From Lentisphaerales bacterium (GTDB lineage: Bacteria; Verrucomicrobiota; Lentisphaeria; Lentisphaerales; Lentisphaeraceae), in contig JAKVBD010000021.1 in assembly GCA_022446985.1 (NCBI GenBank), forward strand, positions 1-64,000: 64,000 nucleotides of DNA. The letters run 5' to 3'. The translations under genes and the position numbers were made by a program. Numbering within the stretch: position 1 is the stretch's first letter; every line of letters begins with the position of its first letter. The notes beneath the pieces are model-generated. The model saw only the letters and a list, made by a program, of their open reading frames with translations, was not told the DNA's origin and ran no database searches. Below, in pieces: positions 17,723-26,180 of the stretch.

Positions 17723-18832
17723 ATGGAGGATAGTATAAAGCATAAAGTTTTAATCATAGATGATCACGTCGTTATGCGTGAGGTAGTGGCGGATATTCTT
17801 GCCTTTGAAGACTATGAGGTATTTATGCTTGAATGTACCGTAAAGGCTATGAATGTTCTTGAAGATAAGGGCATTTCTCTTTTGCTTTTAGATGTCAATT
17901 TGCCGGGAGAGAGTGGTTATGACTTCATATTGCGTATGAAGAAAAACGAGGCCTGTAAAGATATTCCGGTTATTTTTATGACGGGACTGGATAACATAGA
18001 TGATAAAATTTATGGTTTTGAATTAGGAGCTGTTGATTACATCGTCAAACCTTTTCATCGCATGGATGTTTTGATGAGAGTTAAAGCACACCTTAAACTT
18101 GTTGAGATTCATAAAAAGCAGAAAAATAAGCTTCAGCAAATAAGTAAAGCTCATACAGCTCAAATGAAGAAACCAGAAGATTTGCCAAGAGCTCGCTTTG
18201 GTATTTTCTTTGAATCTCTTGAAGAAGCTGGTGGCGACTTTTACGATGTGATCGAACTCGAACAAGTAGGTTCATATGCCTATTTTATCGCTGACATATC
18301 GGGGCACGATATAGCAACAAGTTATGTTATGCCTGCAGTTAGACCACTTTTACTTGAGCTACTCAAAGGAAAAGAAGAGTTTTTGATCAGGCTGAAGAGA
18401 TTTAATCTTTCAGTCTGTGAGTTTTTGCCTTCAGGTAAATTTATTACCGCTCAGTTACTCATTGTTAATCGTTCAGAGGGCAGAGCAGAGCTTGTCAATA
18501 TGGGACACACTCCGCTGATTTATTTAAAAAGTGGTGATAAGGCCGAAGTGATTGAATGCCCGGGGGATATTTTGGGGATTCACCCAGACCCTAAGTTTGG
18601 TTTTAAAGAGTTTAAGATTAATCCTTACGATCGTTTTGTTATGTACTCTGACGGTTTATTGGAAAGTTATGAAAGTCGTCGGGTTTGGACTGAACGTTTA
18701 GAGCTATTTCGAGACAAAGTCGCTGAGTTAGCAGTTGACGACGTAAAAGTTCTTGGTCAGCGCTTGGTTTCCAGTATGGTCAATGAGAATGATATTTCCG
18801 ATGACATAGTCGTCATATCAATAGAGGTTTAG
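17723..18832 (+). CDS. Receiver-PP2C (SpoIIE/RsbU-type) response regulator phosphatase
   Basis: 369 residues. Receiver domain 8-125: Asp13-Asp14, phospho-acceptor Asp57 (LLLLDVNLPG), Lys109 (DYIVKPF). A short coiled linker (125-150) leads to a PP2C-type Ser/Thr phosphatase domain with GGDFYD (170-175), ADISGHD (190-196), a YSDGL turn and a final DDIVVIS. The metal-binding aspartates are present. Phosphorylation of the receiver would be expected to control the phosphatase, which would act opposite the HATPase kinase next door. There is little ribosome-binding signal before the ATG; a GGAGG falls just inside the coding region. Confidence 0.92.
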   Translation: MEDSIKHKVLIIDDHVVMREVVADILAFEDYEVFMLECTVKAMNVLEDKGISLLLLDVNLPGESGYDFILRMKKNEACKDIPVIFMTGLDNIDDKIYGFELGAVDYIVKPFHRMDVLMRVKAHLKLVEIHKKQKNKLQQISKAHTAQMKKPEDLPRARFGIFFESLEEAGGDFYDVIELEQVGSYAYFIADISGHDIATSYVMPAVRPLLLELLKGKEEFLIRLKRFNLSVCEFLPSGKFITAQLLIVNRSEGRAELVNMGHTPLIYLKSGDKAEVIECPGDILGIHPDPKFGFKEFKINPYDRFVMYSDGLLESYESRRVWTERLELFRDKVAELAVDDVKVLGQRLVSSMVNENDISDDIVVISIEV

Positions 18833-18925
18833 TTTAAACTGCCTGCCTATTTTTTTTCTTCCTTGAATAGAGTTTTTGGACTGTCGTAGTTAAGTTAACC
18901 TATGTAACTTTTATTAGGGGCGTTC

Positions 18926-19789
18926 ATGGATCCGGAAATTCAACAGTTCGTAACGACTGCATTAAATACATCTTTAAACACTTATTATAGAAAAAGTGCT
19001 TTGAATAAATTGGGGCGTTTAAAGAAAAGTGCAGAGTTAAGTTCTGCTATCTTGAAACTTTTACAAGATGTAGAGGATGAGAGCTTACAAAAGGAGGTCA
19101 TGGATCTAGCTGTAAAGTTTGCTATTAGCAGTGCTGTTGATTACATAATCCCTATCGGCGCAGGAAATGGTAAAAATGCCCGGTATGCCCTAAGTATTTT
19201 ATCGAAACTTGGCGGTGTTTATTCTTATTCTTACCTAAAATCTTTGGCAGATAAGCCTGGATTTGATCTTACTAAAAATGCCGCGTCTCGAGCTTTACAT
19301 GATTTACTGGCAAGAGAGCCAGAACTTGAATCACAGAGTTTACCGCCTGCTACAGTCGACAAAAAAGTAGTGGTAGGAGTTCCTGAAGTGAGTGCACCTT
19401 CAAAACTTCAGCCTTCCGCAGTAGATCAATCGGCTAAGCGAGAAGTTGATGATTTAAAGAGAAGTCTTCGCGAAAAAGATCTGAAGATTAATTCTTTAAT
19501 GGCGACACTGGAGAAGAAAGAAAAGGAATTAGCTGAATTAAAAGAAGTTCAAAAACAATCGAACTTTCTGAAGATCGAGGACGAAAATCATCAACTTAGA
19601 ACTGAGTTAAGTAAAGTTACGGCAGCGTTTAAGACTAAAATATCAGAAATGAATTTAGAGATGTCGGACTTAAATGATCGTTTGGCTCTGAGTAGAGGTT
19701 CTAAAAATAAGGATAAGCAGAGTGGGGGAAAAGGCTGCTTGATCTTTTTATTTATTGTATTTTTAATTTTTATTTTTGCTATTCTCTAA
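18926..19789 (+). CDS. Tail-anchored coiled-coil protein with HEAT-like N-terminus
   Basis: 287 residues, no recognised family. Residues 1-130 are helical with HEAT-like spacing (SELSSAILKLLQDVEDESLQ, GNGKNARYALSILSKLGG), then a Pro/Ser-rich linker, a long coiled coil (about 165-255) and a final hydrophobic segment (267-287) that ends exactly at the C-terminus, the layout of a tail-anchored protein. AGGGG precedes the ATG by 5 bases. It lies 93 bases after the phosphatase gene and may tether the signalling cassette to the membrane; that role is inference. Its last 27 bases overlap the end of the convergent panE gene. Confidence 0.65.
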   Translation: MDPEIQQFVTTALNTSLNTYYRKSALNKLGRLKKSAELSSAILKLLQDVEDESLQKEVMDLAVKFAISSAVDYIIPIGAGNGKNARYALSILSKLGGVYSYSYLKSLADKPGFDLTKNAASRALHDLLAREPELESQSLPPATVDKKVVVGVPEVSAPSKLQPSAVDQSAKREVDDLKRSLREKDLKINSLMATLEKKEKELAELKEVQKQSNFLKIEDENHQLRTELSKVTAAFKTKISEMNLEMSDLNDRLALSRGSKNKDKQSGGKGCLIFLFIVFLIFIFAIL

Positions 19790-20695
19790 GGTCAATAATT
19801 TTTGATAGAGTGACTCAGTGAGCGGCATACTGAAGTCATGAGCTTTAGCTTTTTCCAGGGGACATTTATAGATAGCCTCCAGCTCAAGTGGTCTGCCGGC
19901 TTGGTAATCGAGCATCATACTTGGCTTATAAGGTCCTAGATTGTCTGTAATTTGTAACATCTGATCCAAAAAACCGCTTTCAATTTTTTTCCCCATAATG
20001 TTGGCAGTTGATATAACCTCTTGAATAATCTGCATAGCGAGGTTTCGAGTATCTGGATTTTTAACTATGAGTGAAGAGTCTTGGTTATGCACGGTTGTCA
20101 GTCCGTTAAACGGGATATTCCAACACAGTTTTCGCCAACGACCTTCGATTATATCACGACTTAACTCTATTTGAATTCCGCAATCGGTAAAAGCTTTGGC
20201 GACTTCAAGAAGATCATCGCTTATTCCAGCAGCTTCTTCAGAAGGCAAAAACTTTCCCATACGAATTGTCGTGTAGTTAATATGTTTTACATATCCAGGG
20301 CCTGTTTTATTTGAGGCAATAAAACACAGACCGCCAAAAATTGAGCAGTTTGGAGCCAATCGATGGATTTGTTCTTCACTTCCCAGGCCGTTTTGTAGAG
20401 TCAGGATTTTTGGGGAATGTTCTAGCATTGGTGATAGAATATCCGGCAAAAGGTGATTCGCTGTGGTCTTTAGGCAAAGAATGATGAGTTCACATTCCGG
20501 TATATCTTTCGATTCTTTATAGGCGTTAACCTTTGGCAGTCTGAAAGACCCATCGGGTGAATCGACAACCAGACCATGCTTTTGTACATGTTGAAAATCT
20601 GAATTTAATAGAAAATGGACTTGATGGCCGTGTCTGGCTAAGTGAGCTCCATAAAAGCCGCCTATAGCTCCTGTGCCAATGATCGCAATCTTCAT
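19763..20695 (-). CDS. panE: 2-dehydropantoate 2-reductase
   Basis: NADPH-dependent ketopantoate reductase of pantothenate/CoA synthesis. 310 residues (E. coli 303). N-terminal Rossmann motif GTGAIGGFYGAHLARHGH (7-24); the conserved EGRWRKLCWNIPFNGLT segment carries the catalytic-region lysine and asparagine; the C-terminal domain includes PSMMLDYQAGRPLELEAI, the substrate-pocket signature. Its ATG overlaps the rnhA stop by 4 bases. Other ketopantoate-reductase-like oxidoreductases share this fold, so the exact 2-oxo acid could differ. Confidence 0.85.
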   Translation of the reverse strand: MKIAIIGTGAIGGFYGAHLARHGHQVHFLLNSDFQHVQKHGLVVDSPDGSFRLPKVNAYKESKDIPECELIILCLKTTANHLLPDILSPMLEHSPKILTLQNGLGSEEQIHRLAPNCSIFGGLCFIASNKTGPGYVKHINYTTIRMGKFLPSEEAAGISDDLLEVAKAFTDCGIQIELSRDIIEGRWRKLCWNIPFNGLTTVHNQDSSLIVKNPDTRNLAMQIIQEVISTANIMGKKIESGFLDQMLQITDNLGPYKPSMMLDYQAGRPLELEAIYKCPLEKAKAHDFSMPLTESLYQKLLTLENSKNKN

Positions 20696-21180
20696 CCAAA
20701 GTTTAAGCCGGTTTCATTTTCATAAAAGCTGTCAATTTGGAAATCACCTGGTGCTTTTGATGCTTTAACTGCAATTTCATCTGCTTTGTTATTCATCTCG
20801 TTATCGGCATGTCCTTTGACCCATTGCAGGGTTACGTCATGTTCTTTTAGTACCAGTTCCATTTCTTTCCAGAGATCGACATTTTTGACATCGTTTTTAG
20901 CAGAGTTTTTCCAGCCTTTGTTTTTCCAGCCGGATAACCAGTTTTTATTGATAGCTTCACAAACATACTTACTGTCTGTATACAGAGTTACTTTACAGCG
21001 GTACTTGAGACTTTTTAAAGATTCAATAACAGCGAGCATTTCCATGCGGTTGTTGGTGGTATGGCGGAACCCACCATAAATTTCTTTCATATGACCTTTG
21101 TACTGTAGAACTGCGCCGTAACCACCAGGTCCGGGGTTCCCTCTACAGGCACCATCTGTGTGGATGGTTATTTCCTTCAT
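20692..21180 (-). CDS. rnhA: Ribonuclease HI
   Basis: Degrades the RNA strand of RNA-DNA hybrids. 162 residues (E. coli 155). All catalytic positions are present: Asp9 (HTDGACRGNPGPGG), Glu47 (NNRMEMLAV), Asp69 (YTDSKYV), His124 (VKGHADNEMNNKAD) and Asp134. It overlaps panE and the lysR-type gene by 4 bases at each end, so it sits in a tightly coupled three-gene run although the functions are unrelated. Confidence 0.96.
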   Translation of the reverse strand: MKEITIHTDGACRGNPGPGGYGAVLQYKGHMKEIYGGFRHTTNNRMEMLAVIESLKSLKYRCKVTLYTDSKYVCEAINKNWLSGWKNKGWKNSAKNDVKNVDLWKEMELVLKEHDVTLQWVKGHADNEMNNKADEIAVKASKAPGDFQIDSFYENETGLNFG

Positions 21181-22076
21181 GAAAAGTCTTCTTGGTGTGA
21201 TTGTAAGAGAGTCATAGCCCGTTTCATAAAGGACTCTATGACATTTCGCGTACGTGGATTATCCATATAGCTGATATGCAGGTCAGCAGGTTGGATTTGT
21301 GTTTGTGGTATAGCTACCAGGCCATACTTGTCCAAGAGGAAGTTTGGTGGTTTGATCGAGAAACCAACTCCAAGATTCATCGAAATGTATTTCAGGGCAG
21401 TGGCTATGGAGTTTGTTCCAGCGCTGTAACTTGGTGAAAGACTTATTTTTTTCAGTTGTTCATTTAGAATTTGCATACCCCCAGTATGCTCTTGAAGAGC
21501 AACCCACTTAGTGTTCATGAAGAATGACTCAGTCCATTCAATTTTTTCTGTAAATGGATGATCCTTAGGAACGATGATACAAAAAGGCAAAGTAAGAATC
21601 AGTTCACTTATAATAGCTCTGGACTTTGGTGGAGACTCAGAGGAAATAACCAAATCCAGCTCACGGGTTAAAAGTCTTCTGTATGGATTATTGCCTTCCA
21701 GCTCAAATACCTGTGTTAAGACATCTGGAAATTCTTCGATGAGGCCAGGGAGTATTTCTGGGATATAATGGTCTGAAATAAGAGCTGCACAGCCTATTCT
21801 CAAGCGGGTGCGATGCATACCTTTAAGGTCGTCTTCAATAGTTGCCAGTTTTTCCATAAAAGGGGCCATGGTGTCGAGTAGAACTCTACCGGCTTCAGTG
21901 AGCTCAAAAGGCCTTCTTTCAAAAAGTTTTACACCAAGACTTTTTTCTAGAGATTTTACTTGTTGACTTATAGCTGGTTGCTGAATTGAGTAAGGAATGA
22001 CTTTCACTGCCTGTGAAATCCCCTGGGCTTCAGCGACATAGTAAAAGAGTTCTAAATGGTGCAGGTTGATGTTCAT
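21177..22076 (-). CDS. LysR-family transcriptional regulator
   Basis: 299 residues. The N-terminal winged helix-turn-helix (about 4-63) contains SIQQPAISQQVKSLEKSLG, followed by the LysR linker helix and a type-2 periplasmic-binding-like effector domain (from about 90). Usually such regulators control a divergent neighbour, but here the flanking genes all run the same way, so the target is unclear. It is 6 bases downstream of the ABC-2 permease gene and overlaps rnhA by 4 bases. Confidence 0.92.
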   Translation of the reverse strand: MNINLHHLELFYYVAEAQGISQAVKVIPYSIQQPAISQQVKSLEKSLGVKLFERRPFELTEAGRVLLDTMAPFMEKLATIEDDLKGMHRTRLRIGCAALISDHYIPEILPGLIEEFPDVLTQVFELEGNNPYRRLLTRELDLVISSESPPKSRAIISELILTLPFCIIVPKDHPFTEKIEWTESFFMNTKWVALQEHTGGMQILNEQLKKISLSPSYSAGTNSIATALKYISMNLGVGFSIKPPNFLLDKYGLVAIPQTQIQPADLHISYMDNPRTRNVIESFMKRAMTLLQSHQEDFS

Positions 22077-22082
22077 AAAAAA

Positions 22083-23045
22083 TTAGCGGATATTTTGGCC
22101 ACCAACTTCTCTTTCCTGAAACAAAAGGATGGCCGCCAGAATGAAAATGCTGATGAGATTAAAGAAGTAAATGATGCAGTTGAAAACATAGTCTCCAGGA
22201 ATGGCTGTTCCGACACTTATGGGGTCTGCCATCCAGAATTCCTGCCAGTTTGGAATAATTGCATAAACAGCGCCGGCAATAAAGTTGCCTTTTGCTGCAG
22301 CCAGGCCAAAGAGATATGGCGACATAAGGCCAAGCATAAAGATAAAAAAGCTTATGACTAGATTTCCGACAAAGTTTAAGGAAGTTGAAAGAGTGGTAGA
22401 GATAACCCCCATCGCGATGACTGCCATGGACAGAAGAAAGAGTGCTATGGCTGTCTGACTTTGTATGCCGACCATTTTGTCTTGATCAAGCTTAAAGTGT
22501 GCAAAAGCTGTCCATGCTGGCAGGGCGAGTAAAAGGTAATAAACAACGTGTTGAGTAAAGTTGCGCTTGGCCATGTAGTTTTGAGCTGCAGCATAGATCA
22601 GTCCCAGAGCCAGCAGTACGAGGTAACCCCAGAAAAGAACTTGATCGAATCTAAATTGGTCTACAGCAACACGTACAGCAATAAGTGTACTTAGGCTACA
22701 TAGGAAGCAGTAGACCAACATAACGGCACATATACCGGCGATTTTGGCTGTAATAAATAAGGGGCGGCTAATTGGTTTAGATAGAACTAAAAGAGCGGTA
22801 CCGTTTTTGATTTCCCGGTGGATGGCATTACTGGCGCACAGTACGGCTGTAATCATGCCGAACATCATCATGGTTGCCATGTCACTGTCGCGAACCAGTT
22901 TTTCCTGAGCTCTGAAAACAAAAAGGGCAAAAGCCGGCATGAGGCCGTTTAAGACAAGGCTGAGCAGCAGGAGTACAACGTAAACGGGTTCACGGATGCA
23001 CTCCCTGAAGGTATTCCTGGCGATGTTAAAGAATACCGATGCCAT
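22083..23045 (-). CDS. ABC-2 type transporter permease
   Basis: 320-residue membrane protein with about six helices (20-43, 58-80, 105-130, 140-157, 200-225, 290-312). The N-terminal amphipathic NIARNTFRECIREPVY helix and the IHREIKNGTALLVLSKPISR motif are typical of NosY/ABC-2 permeases, which need a separate ATPase. No ATP-binding subunit is adjacent in this window, unlike the usual arrangement. Substrate unknown. Confidence 0.8.
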   Translation of the reverse strand: MASVFFNIARNTFRECIREPVYVVLLLLSLVLNGLMPAFALFVFRAQEKLVRDSDMATMMMFGMITAVLCASNAIHREIKNGTALLVLSKPISRPLFITAKIAGICAVMLVYCFLCSLSTLIAVRVAVDQFRFDQVLFWGYLVLLALGLIYAAAQNYMAKRNFTQHVVYYLLLALPAWTAFAHFKLDQDKMVGIQSQTAIALFLLSMAVIAMGVISTTLSTSLNFVGNLVISFFIFMLGLMSPYLFGLAAAKGNFIAGAVYAIIPNWQEFWMADPISVGTAIPGDYVFNCIIYFFNLISIFILAAILLFQEREVGGQNIR

Positions 23046-23050
23046 AGGAA

Positions 23051-23596
23051 TTAGTTAGTTGGGTAGACGACTTGAGGTTCAGATGGAGCAGTAGGAGCAA
23101 GGTAGCCTTCAATAGTGTTTGACCTTACCAATTCATCAAGAGTATTGATGTAATCTTCTGCGAGTCCGGAGTAACCGGTTAGATCCTCTAGTTGCCAGGC
23201 AATAACACGCCAATCTTTATCGTCGAAGATGTAAGTTTTGATATTTGGATTGATTTGTTGAACATAGCTTTCAGGGACGTAGTAATCGTTGCCAAGAATA
23301 ATGATGTACTTTGGATTGCTGAAGTTAATGAAATTTCCAAACTTATTATAATCAATGATCATCAATTGCTTGTCTGGTCCTTTGACGTAAAGTTTAGTGT
23401 CAGCTTTGTTGCCTGGAAGTTCAATGATCGGCTGGTTATTTTCAACTTGTAAAAATTCAGCTAAAGCTCTGGATTCGAAATTGTTACTTGTGATAATGAT
23501 AGTGCTGACGTTCTCATTACAGTTTGATAAACCACTGCAACCAGTTGACAGAACGTATACTATTGATAATAGGAAAAAATTAGCCATAAGTTTCAT
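23051..23596 (-). CDS. Unrecognised lipoprotein
   Basis: No family recognised. The start at 23596 is chosen because AAGGAT precedes it and the resulting N-terminus (MKLMANFFLLSIVYVLSTGC) is a clean lipoprotein signal with lipobox LSTGC; an in-frame ATG at 23623 would put a charged extension in front of it. The mature part of about 160 residues has an alternating strand-helix look (STIIITSNNFESRALAEFL, KYIIILGNDYYVPESYV, KTYIFDDKDWRVIAWQLEDL), possibly a small Rossmann-like domain. It is 5 bases upstream of the ABC-2 permease gene and might be its extracytoplasmic partner. Confidence 0.6.
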   Translation of the reverse strand: MKLMANFFLLSIVYVLSTGCSGLSNCNENVSTIIITSNNFESRALAEFLQVENNQPIIELPGNKADTKLYVKGPDKQLMIIDYNKFGNFINFSNPKYIIILGNDYYVPESYVQQINPNIKTYIFDDKDWRVIAWQLEDLTGYSGLAEDYINTLDELVRSNTIEGYLAPTAPSEPQVVYPTN

Positions 23597-23711
23597 GTCA
23601 ATGAAAATCCTTTTTGAAACCATTTTAAATTGATTGAGCTCCAGTTGTCAAATAGACAAAATCGTGTCTACTATAGCCTTGGTTAAAAGTATTTAAAAGC
23701 AGGAAGTGATA

Positions 23712-24623
23712 TTGAGTTCTACAGAACCGAAATTTTTTTTTGAGACGAGAGCTGCAGAAACGGCGAAAACGGCCATTTTTGTCAGTGGTTCAGGAACTAA
23801 TGCAGAAAAAATTCTCGAAGATTGGCAGCAAAATCATAGTTCTTTGGCTTATACCCCTGTTTGCATAGTCACTGACCGGCCGGACCGTTGTCGTGCAGCT
23901 GAGTTGTCCGAAAAATTTGATGTAGAGCTTATTTCTCTTGACATTTTTGAGTTTTACAAAAACCGTGGCTTAAAGAATATTTCTCTAGCGACTGAAGAAG
24001 GTCGTAAAGTCAGAGAAGAATGGACGGCGGCTCTTTGTGAAAAGCTTGATAAATTCGATATCGACTTTGGAATCTTTGCAGGCTTTGTCCCCCTTTGCAA
24101 TATTACCGATTATTTTCCATGCCTCAATGTTCACCCAGGGGATTTAACTATTTTAAATGAGGAAGGTGAGAGGCTACTTGTTGGTTTGCACACTTTACCT
24201 GTACACTTGGCTGTTCTAAATGACCTCGAATATATGCGCAGTAGCGTGATTGTTGCCTGTGCTTATGAAGACGAAGGGGAAGGAATGGACGAGGGCCACA
24301 TTATCGGTATTTCTCAAGAAGTTGAAATAGATTGGTCGGGGAAAGACAGAGAGTACTTTCTTGATTTATTTCAGCAAAGATCATCTCAAAAACCCAAAGG
24401 TGGTTGGCAGGATGAATATCAGCAGTTTTTGGAAAAAAATCAGGAAAAATTAAAAGTTTATGGCGACTGGATCGTGTTTCCCAAAGCTGTCGCCGACTTT
24501 GCCAAAGGCTTCTTTGGCTACAAAAGTGATAATCTTTTCTACAAATCAAAGCAAAATTGGTTGCCAATTCAAGTGATAGAGTATAATTCAGCTGGTAAAG
24601 AAATTTATTTTAAAAGTTTTTAG
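23712..24623 (+). CDS. Formyltransferase-fold protein related to PurN, extended
   Basis: About 303 residues, some 90 longer than phosphoribosylglycinamide formyltransferase. PurN features are visible: IFVSGSGTNAEKIL near the N-terminus, IVTDRPDRCRAAELSEKF, DFGIFAGF, then CLNVHPGDL (Asn and His of the catalytic trio) and GMDEGHIIG (Asp). The C-terminal 90 residues have no assignment. A TTG at 23712 fits AGGA 7 bases upstream; a GTG at 23706 is in frame but has no room for a ribosome site. Without other purine genes nearby, the acceptor could be GAR or another amine. Confidence 0.7.
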   Translation: MSSTEPKFFFETRAAETAKTAIFVSGSGTNAEKILEDWQQNHSSLAYTPVCIVTDRPDRCRAAELSEKFDVELISLDIFEFYKNRGLKNISLATEEGRKVREEWTAALCEKLDKFDIDFGIFAGFVPLCNITDYFPCLNVHPGDLTILNEEGERLLVGLHTLPVHLAVLNDLEYMRSSVIVACAYEDEGEGMDEGHIIGISQEVEIDWSGKDREYFLDLFQQRSSQKPKGGWQDEYQQFLEKNQEKLKVYGDWIVFPKAVADFAKGFFGYKSDNLFYKSKQNWLPIQVIEYNSAGKEIYFKSF

Positions 24624-24636
24624 TGGACTTAATACT

Positions 24637-25206
24637 TTGAATATCGCCAATAAAATAACCGTAAGTCGCTTTTTCTTGACTGTAATCTTTGTAGCTTTGG
24701 CTTCGGTTGATTCTGAAATTACTCGTTGGGCAGCCTGGGGAGCCGGTTTTCTAGCGGCCATGTCGGATATTTTAGATGGTTATTTGGCTCGTAAGTATGA
24801 GTTGGTTACTGACTTTGGTAAATTGATGGATCCTCTTGCAGATAAAATTTTCGTATCAGCAGCCTTCGTCGTATTAGTCGAAAATGAAATAGTTCCAGCC
24901 TGGCTGGTCATTGTTGTTTTGTCTCGTGAATTTGCTGTGACAGGTTTGCGCTTACTTGCGGCTCAAAAGGGACAGGTAATTTCGGCTGCTTTTGGTGGCA
25001 AGATGAAAACCTTAACTCAATTCCTCTATCTTGGTTCCGGTGGAGTCATTTGGGGATTGTATGGCAGAGGTGGTTTAGCTGCGATTGATAATGATTATGT
25101 GCATTACACACTGAGCGGGCTGATGATTGCAACCGCTGTTATAACTGTATATACTGGCTATGAGTACTTTATAAAAAATAAGAGCCTCTACCTCGAAAGC
25201 CTCTAA
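24637..25206 (+). CDS. pgsA: CDP-diacylglycerol-glycerol-3-phosphate 3-phosphatidyltransferase
   Basis: Makes phosphatidylglycerophosphate in the inner membrane. 189 residues, usual for PgsA (about 180). The CDP-alcohol phosphotransferase signature is complete: DGYLAR (about 49-54), then after eight residues DFGKLMDPLADK with both distal aspartates. Several hydrophobic helices follow. The start is a TTG at 24637 (MNIANKITVSRFF is the family's normal beginning) with no strong ribosome site, 13 bases after the previous gene, so coupling to it is likely. Confidence 0.93.
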   Translation: MNIANKITVSRFFLTVIFVALASVDSEITRWAAWGAGFLAAMSDILDGYLARKYELVTDFGKLMDPLADKIFVSAAFVVLVENEIVPAWLVIVVLSREFAVTGLRLLAAQKGQVISAAFGGKMKTLTQFLYLGSGGVIWGLYGRGGLAAIDNDYVHYTLSGLMIATAVITVYTGYEYFIKNKSLYLESL

Positions 25207-25240
25207 TTTTTAAAATAACTATACAACCAGTGGTGCTGTT

Positions 25241-26164
25241 ATGTGTAAGAATCTACTACTTGGTCTGGGTATTTTATTTGCCTTCAATGCTTATACTCAG
25301 GACCTGGAAATATCCGACGAACGAAGAATTAAGATAGAGAAAGAAATTTCCCTGGCTGTTGAATCTGCTGTAGAGGAAAATGTGACCCCTTTAATTCTCG
25401 CAGAAAAATACAACATGCCATTTCCTCCTAAATTGCCTATTAAGACTATTCCTGAAGTGAAAAAAGAAGTCGATGTGGAAGTGGAAGGTATGGTCGAAGA
25501 AAAATTCCCTGCTTCACAAATCAACAAGCATGCAGCAGAGGCCATAAAGAAATATGCTCTGTATAAAAAAGGTGAAAAAGTCACTGTGAGAATCAGACCT
25601 ACTGGTAGAATGGCCGTGGTTACCGGGATCTATAAAGGCTTTAATCGCAAAGGTGAGTTGTTGATTGGCAGTTACAATGTTCCGAAGGTTGATATGACAG
25701 AAAGTGTCATGGTGCATTTTGATGAAGAGTTGTCTCAGAAAAAGATTGCCAAATATATGGACAATAAACTCTTTTACTTCAATGAAGACCGAAAAGCTTA
25801 CAGGCAGAAGATAGTGTCGCTTGTACTTGCAAAGAAATTTAAGGAAGCCGGATACTATCGATTTGGGAACAAATACCTGCCAGCCGATGAATTTCTTAAG
25901 AAATCCTTACAAGAAGCCCGCCAGTCTTATAGAAATAAAATGGCAGAAATTTTAACTGAAGTTACCTTTAAAAAGCACGGTTACGTTAAGAAAAGCGGGA
26001 AATGGACAGAGAAGCCTGTAGAGGTGATCAGTCTTGTTCGTGAAGAAAAAGAAGAAAAAGCTCCTAAGGCCAAAACTCTTGATGAGAAAATTAATGCCAG
26101 CGATCTTCCCGTTCGCAAAAGAGAAAAGCTTTTTGAACCTTCTTTTTACGACACTGATTTTTAA
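25241..26164 (+). CDS. Secreted protein of unknown function
   Basis: 307 residues with a signal peptide (1-19, ending FNAYTQ). The mature protein is very charged: helical 22-75, a beta-rich stretch 110-170 (GEKVTVRIRPTGRMAVVTG, GELLIGSYNVPKVDM), and a long Lys/Glu-rich helical C-terminal half with repeated aromatic-Lys-Gly turns (EAGYYRFGNKYLPADEFLKK, KKHGYVKKSGKWTEKP). I do not recognise a family. It lies between pgsA and an epimerase gene in the same direction (gaps 34 and 16 bases), which hints at an envelope role. Confidence 0.6.
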   Translation: MCKNLLLGLGILFAFNAYTQDLEISDERRIKIEKEISLAVESAVEENVTPLILAEKYNMPFPPKLPIKTIPEVKKEVDVEVEGMVEEKFPASQINKHAAEAIKKYALYKKGEKVTVRIRPTGRMAVVTGIYKGFNRKGELLIGSYNVPKVDMTESVMVHFDEELSQKKIAKYMDNKLFYFNEDRKAYRQKIVSLVLAKKFKEAGYYRFGNKYLPADEFLKKSLQEARQSYRNKMAEILTEVTFKKHGYVKKSGKWTEKPVEVISLVREEKEEKAPKAKTLDEKINASDLPVRKREKLFEPSFYDTDF

Positions 26165-26180
26165 TATTTAGAAGGTGAAA

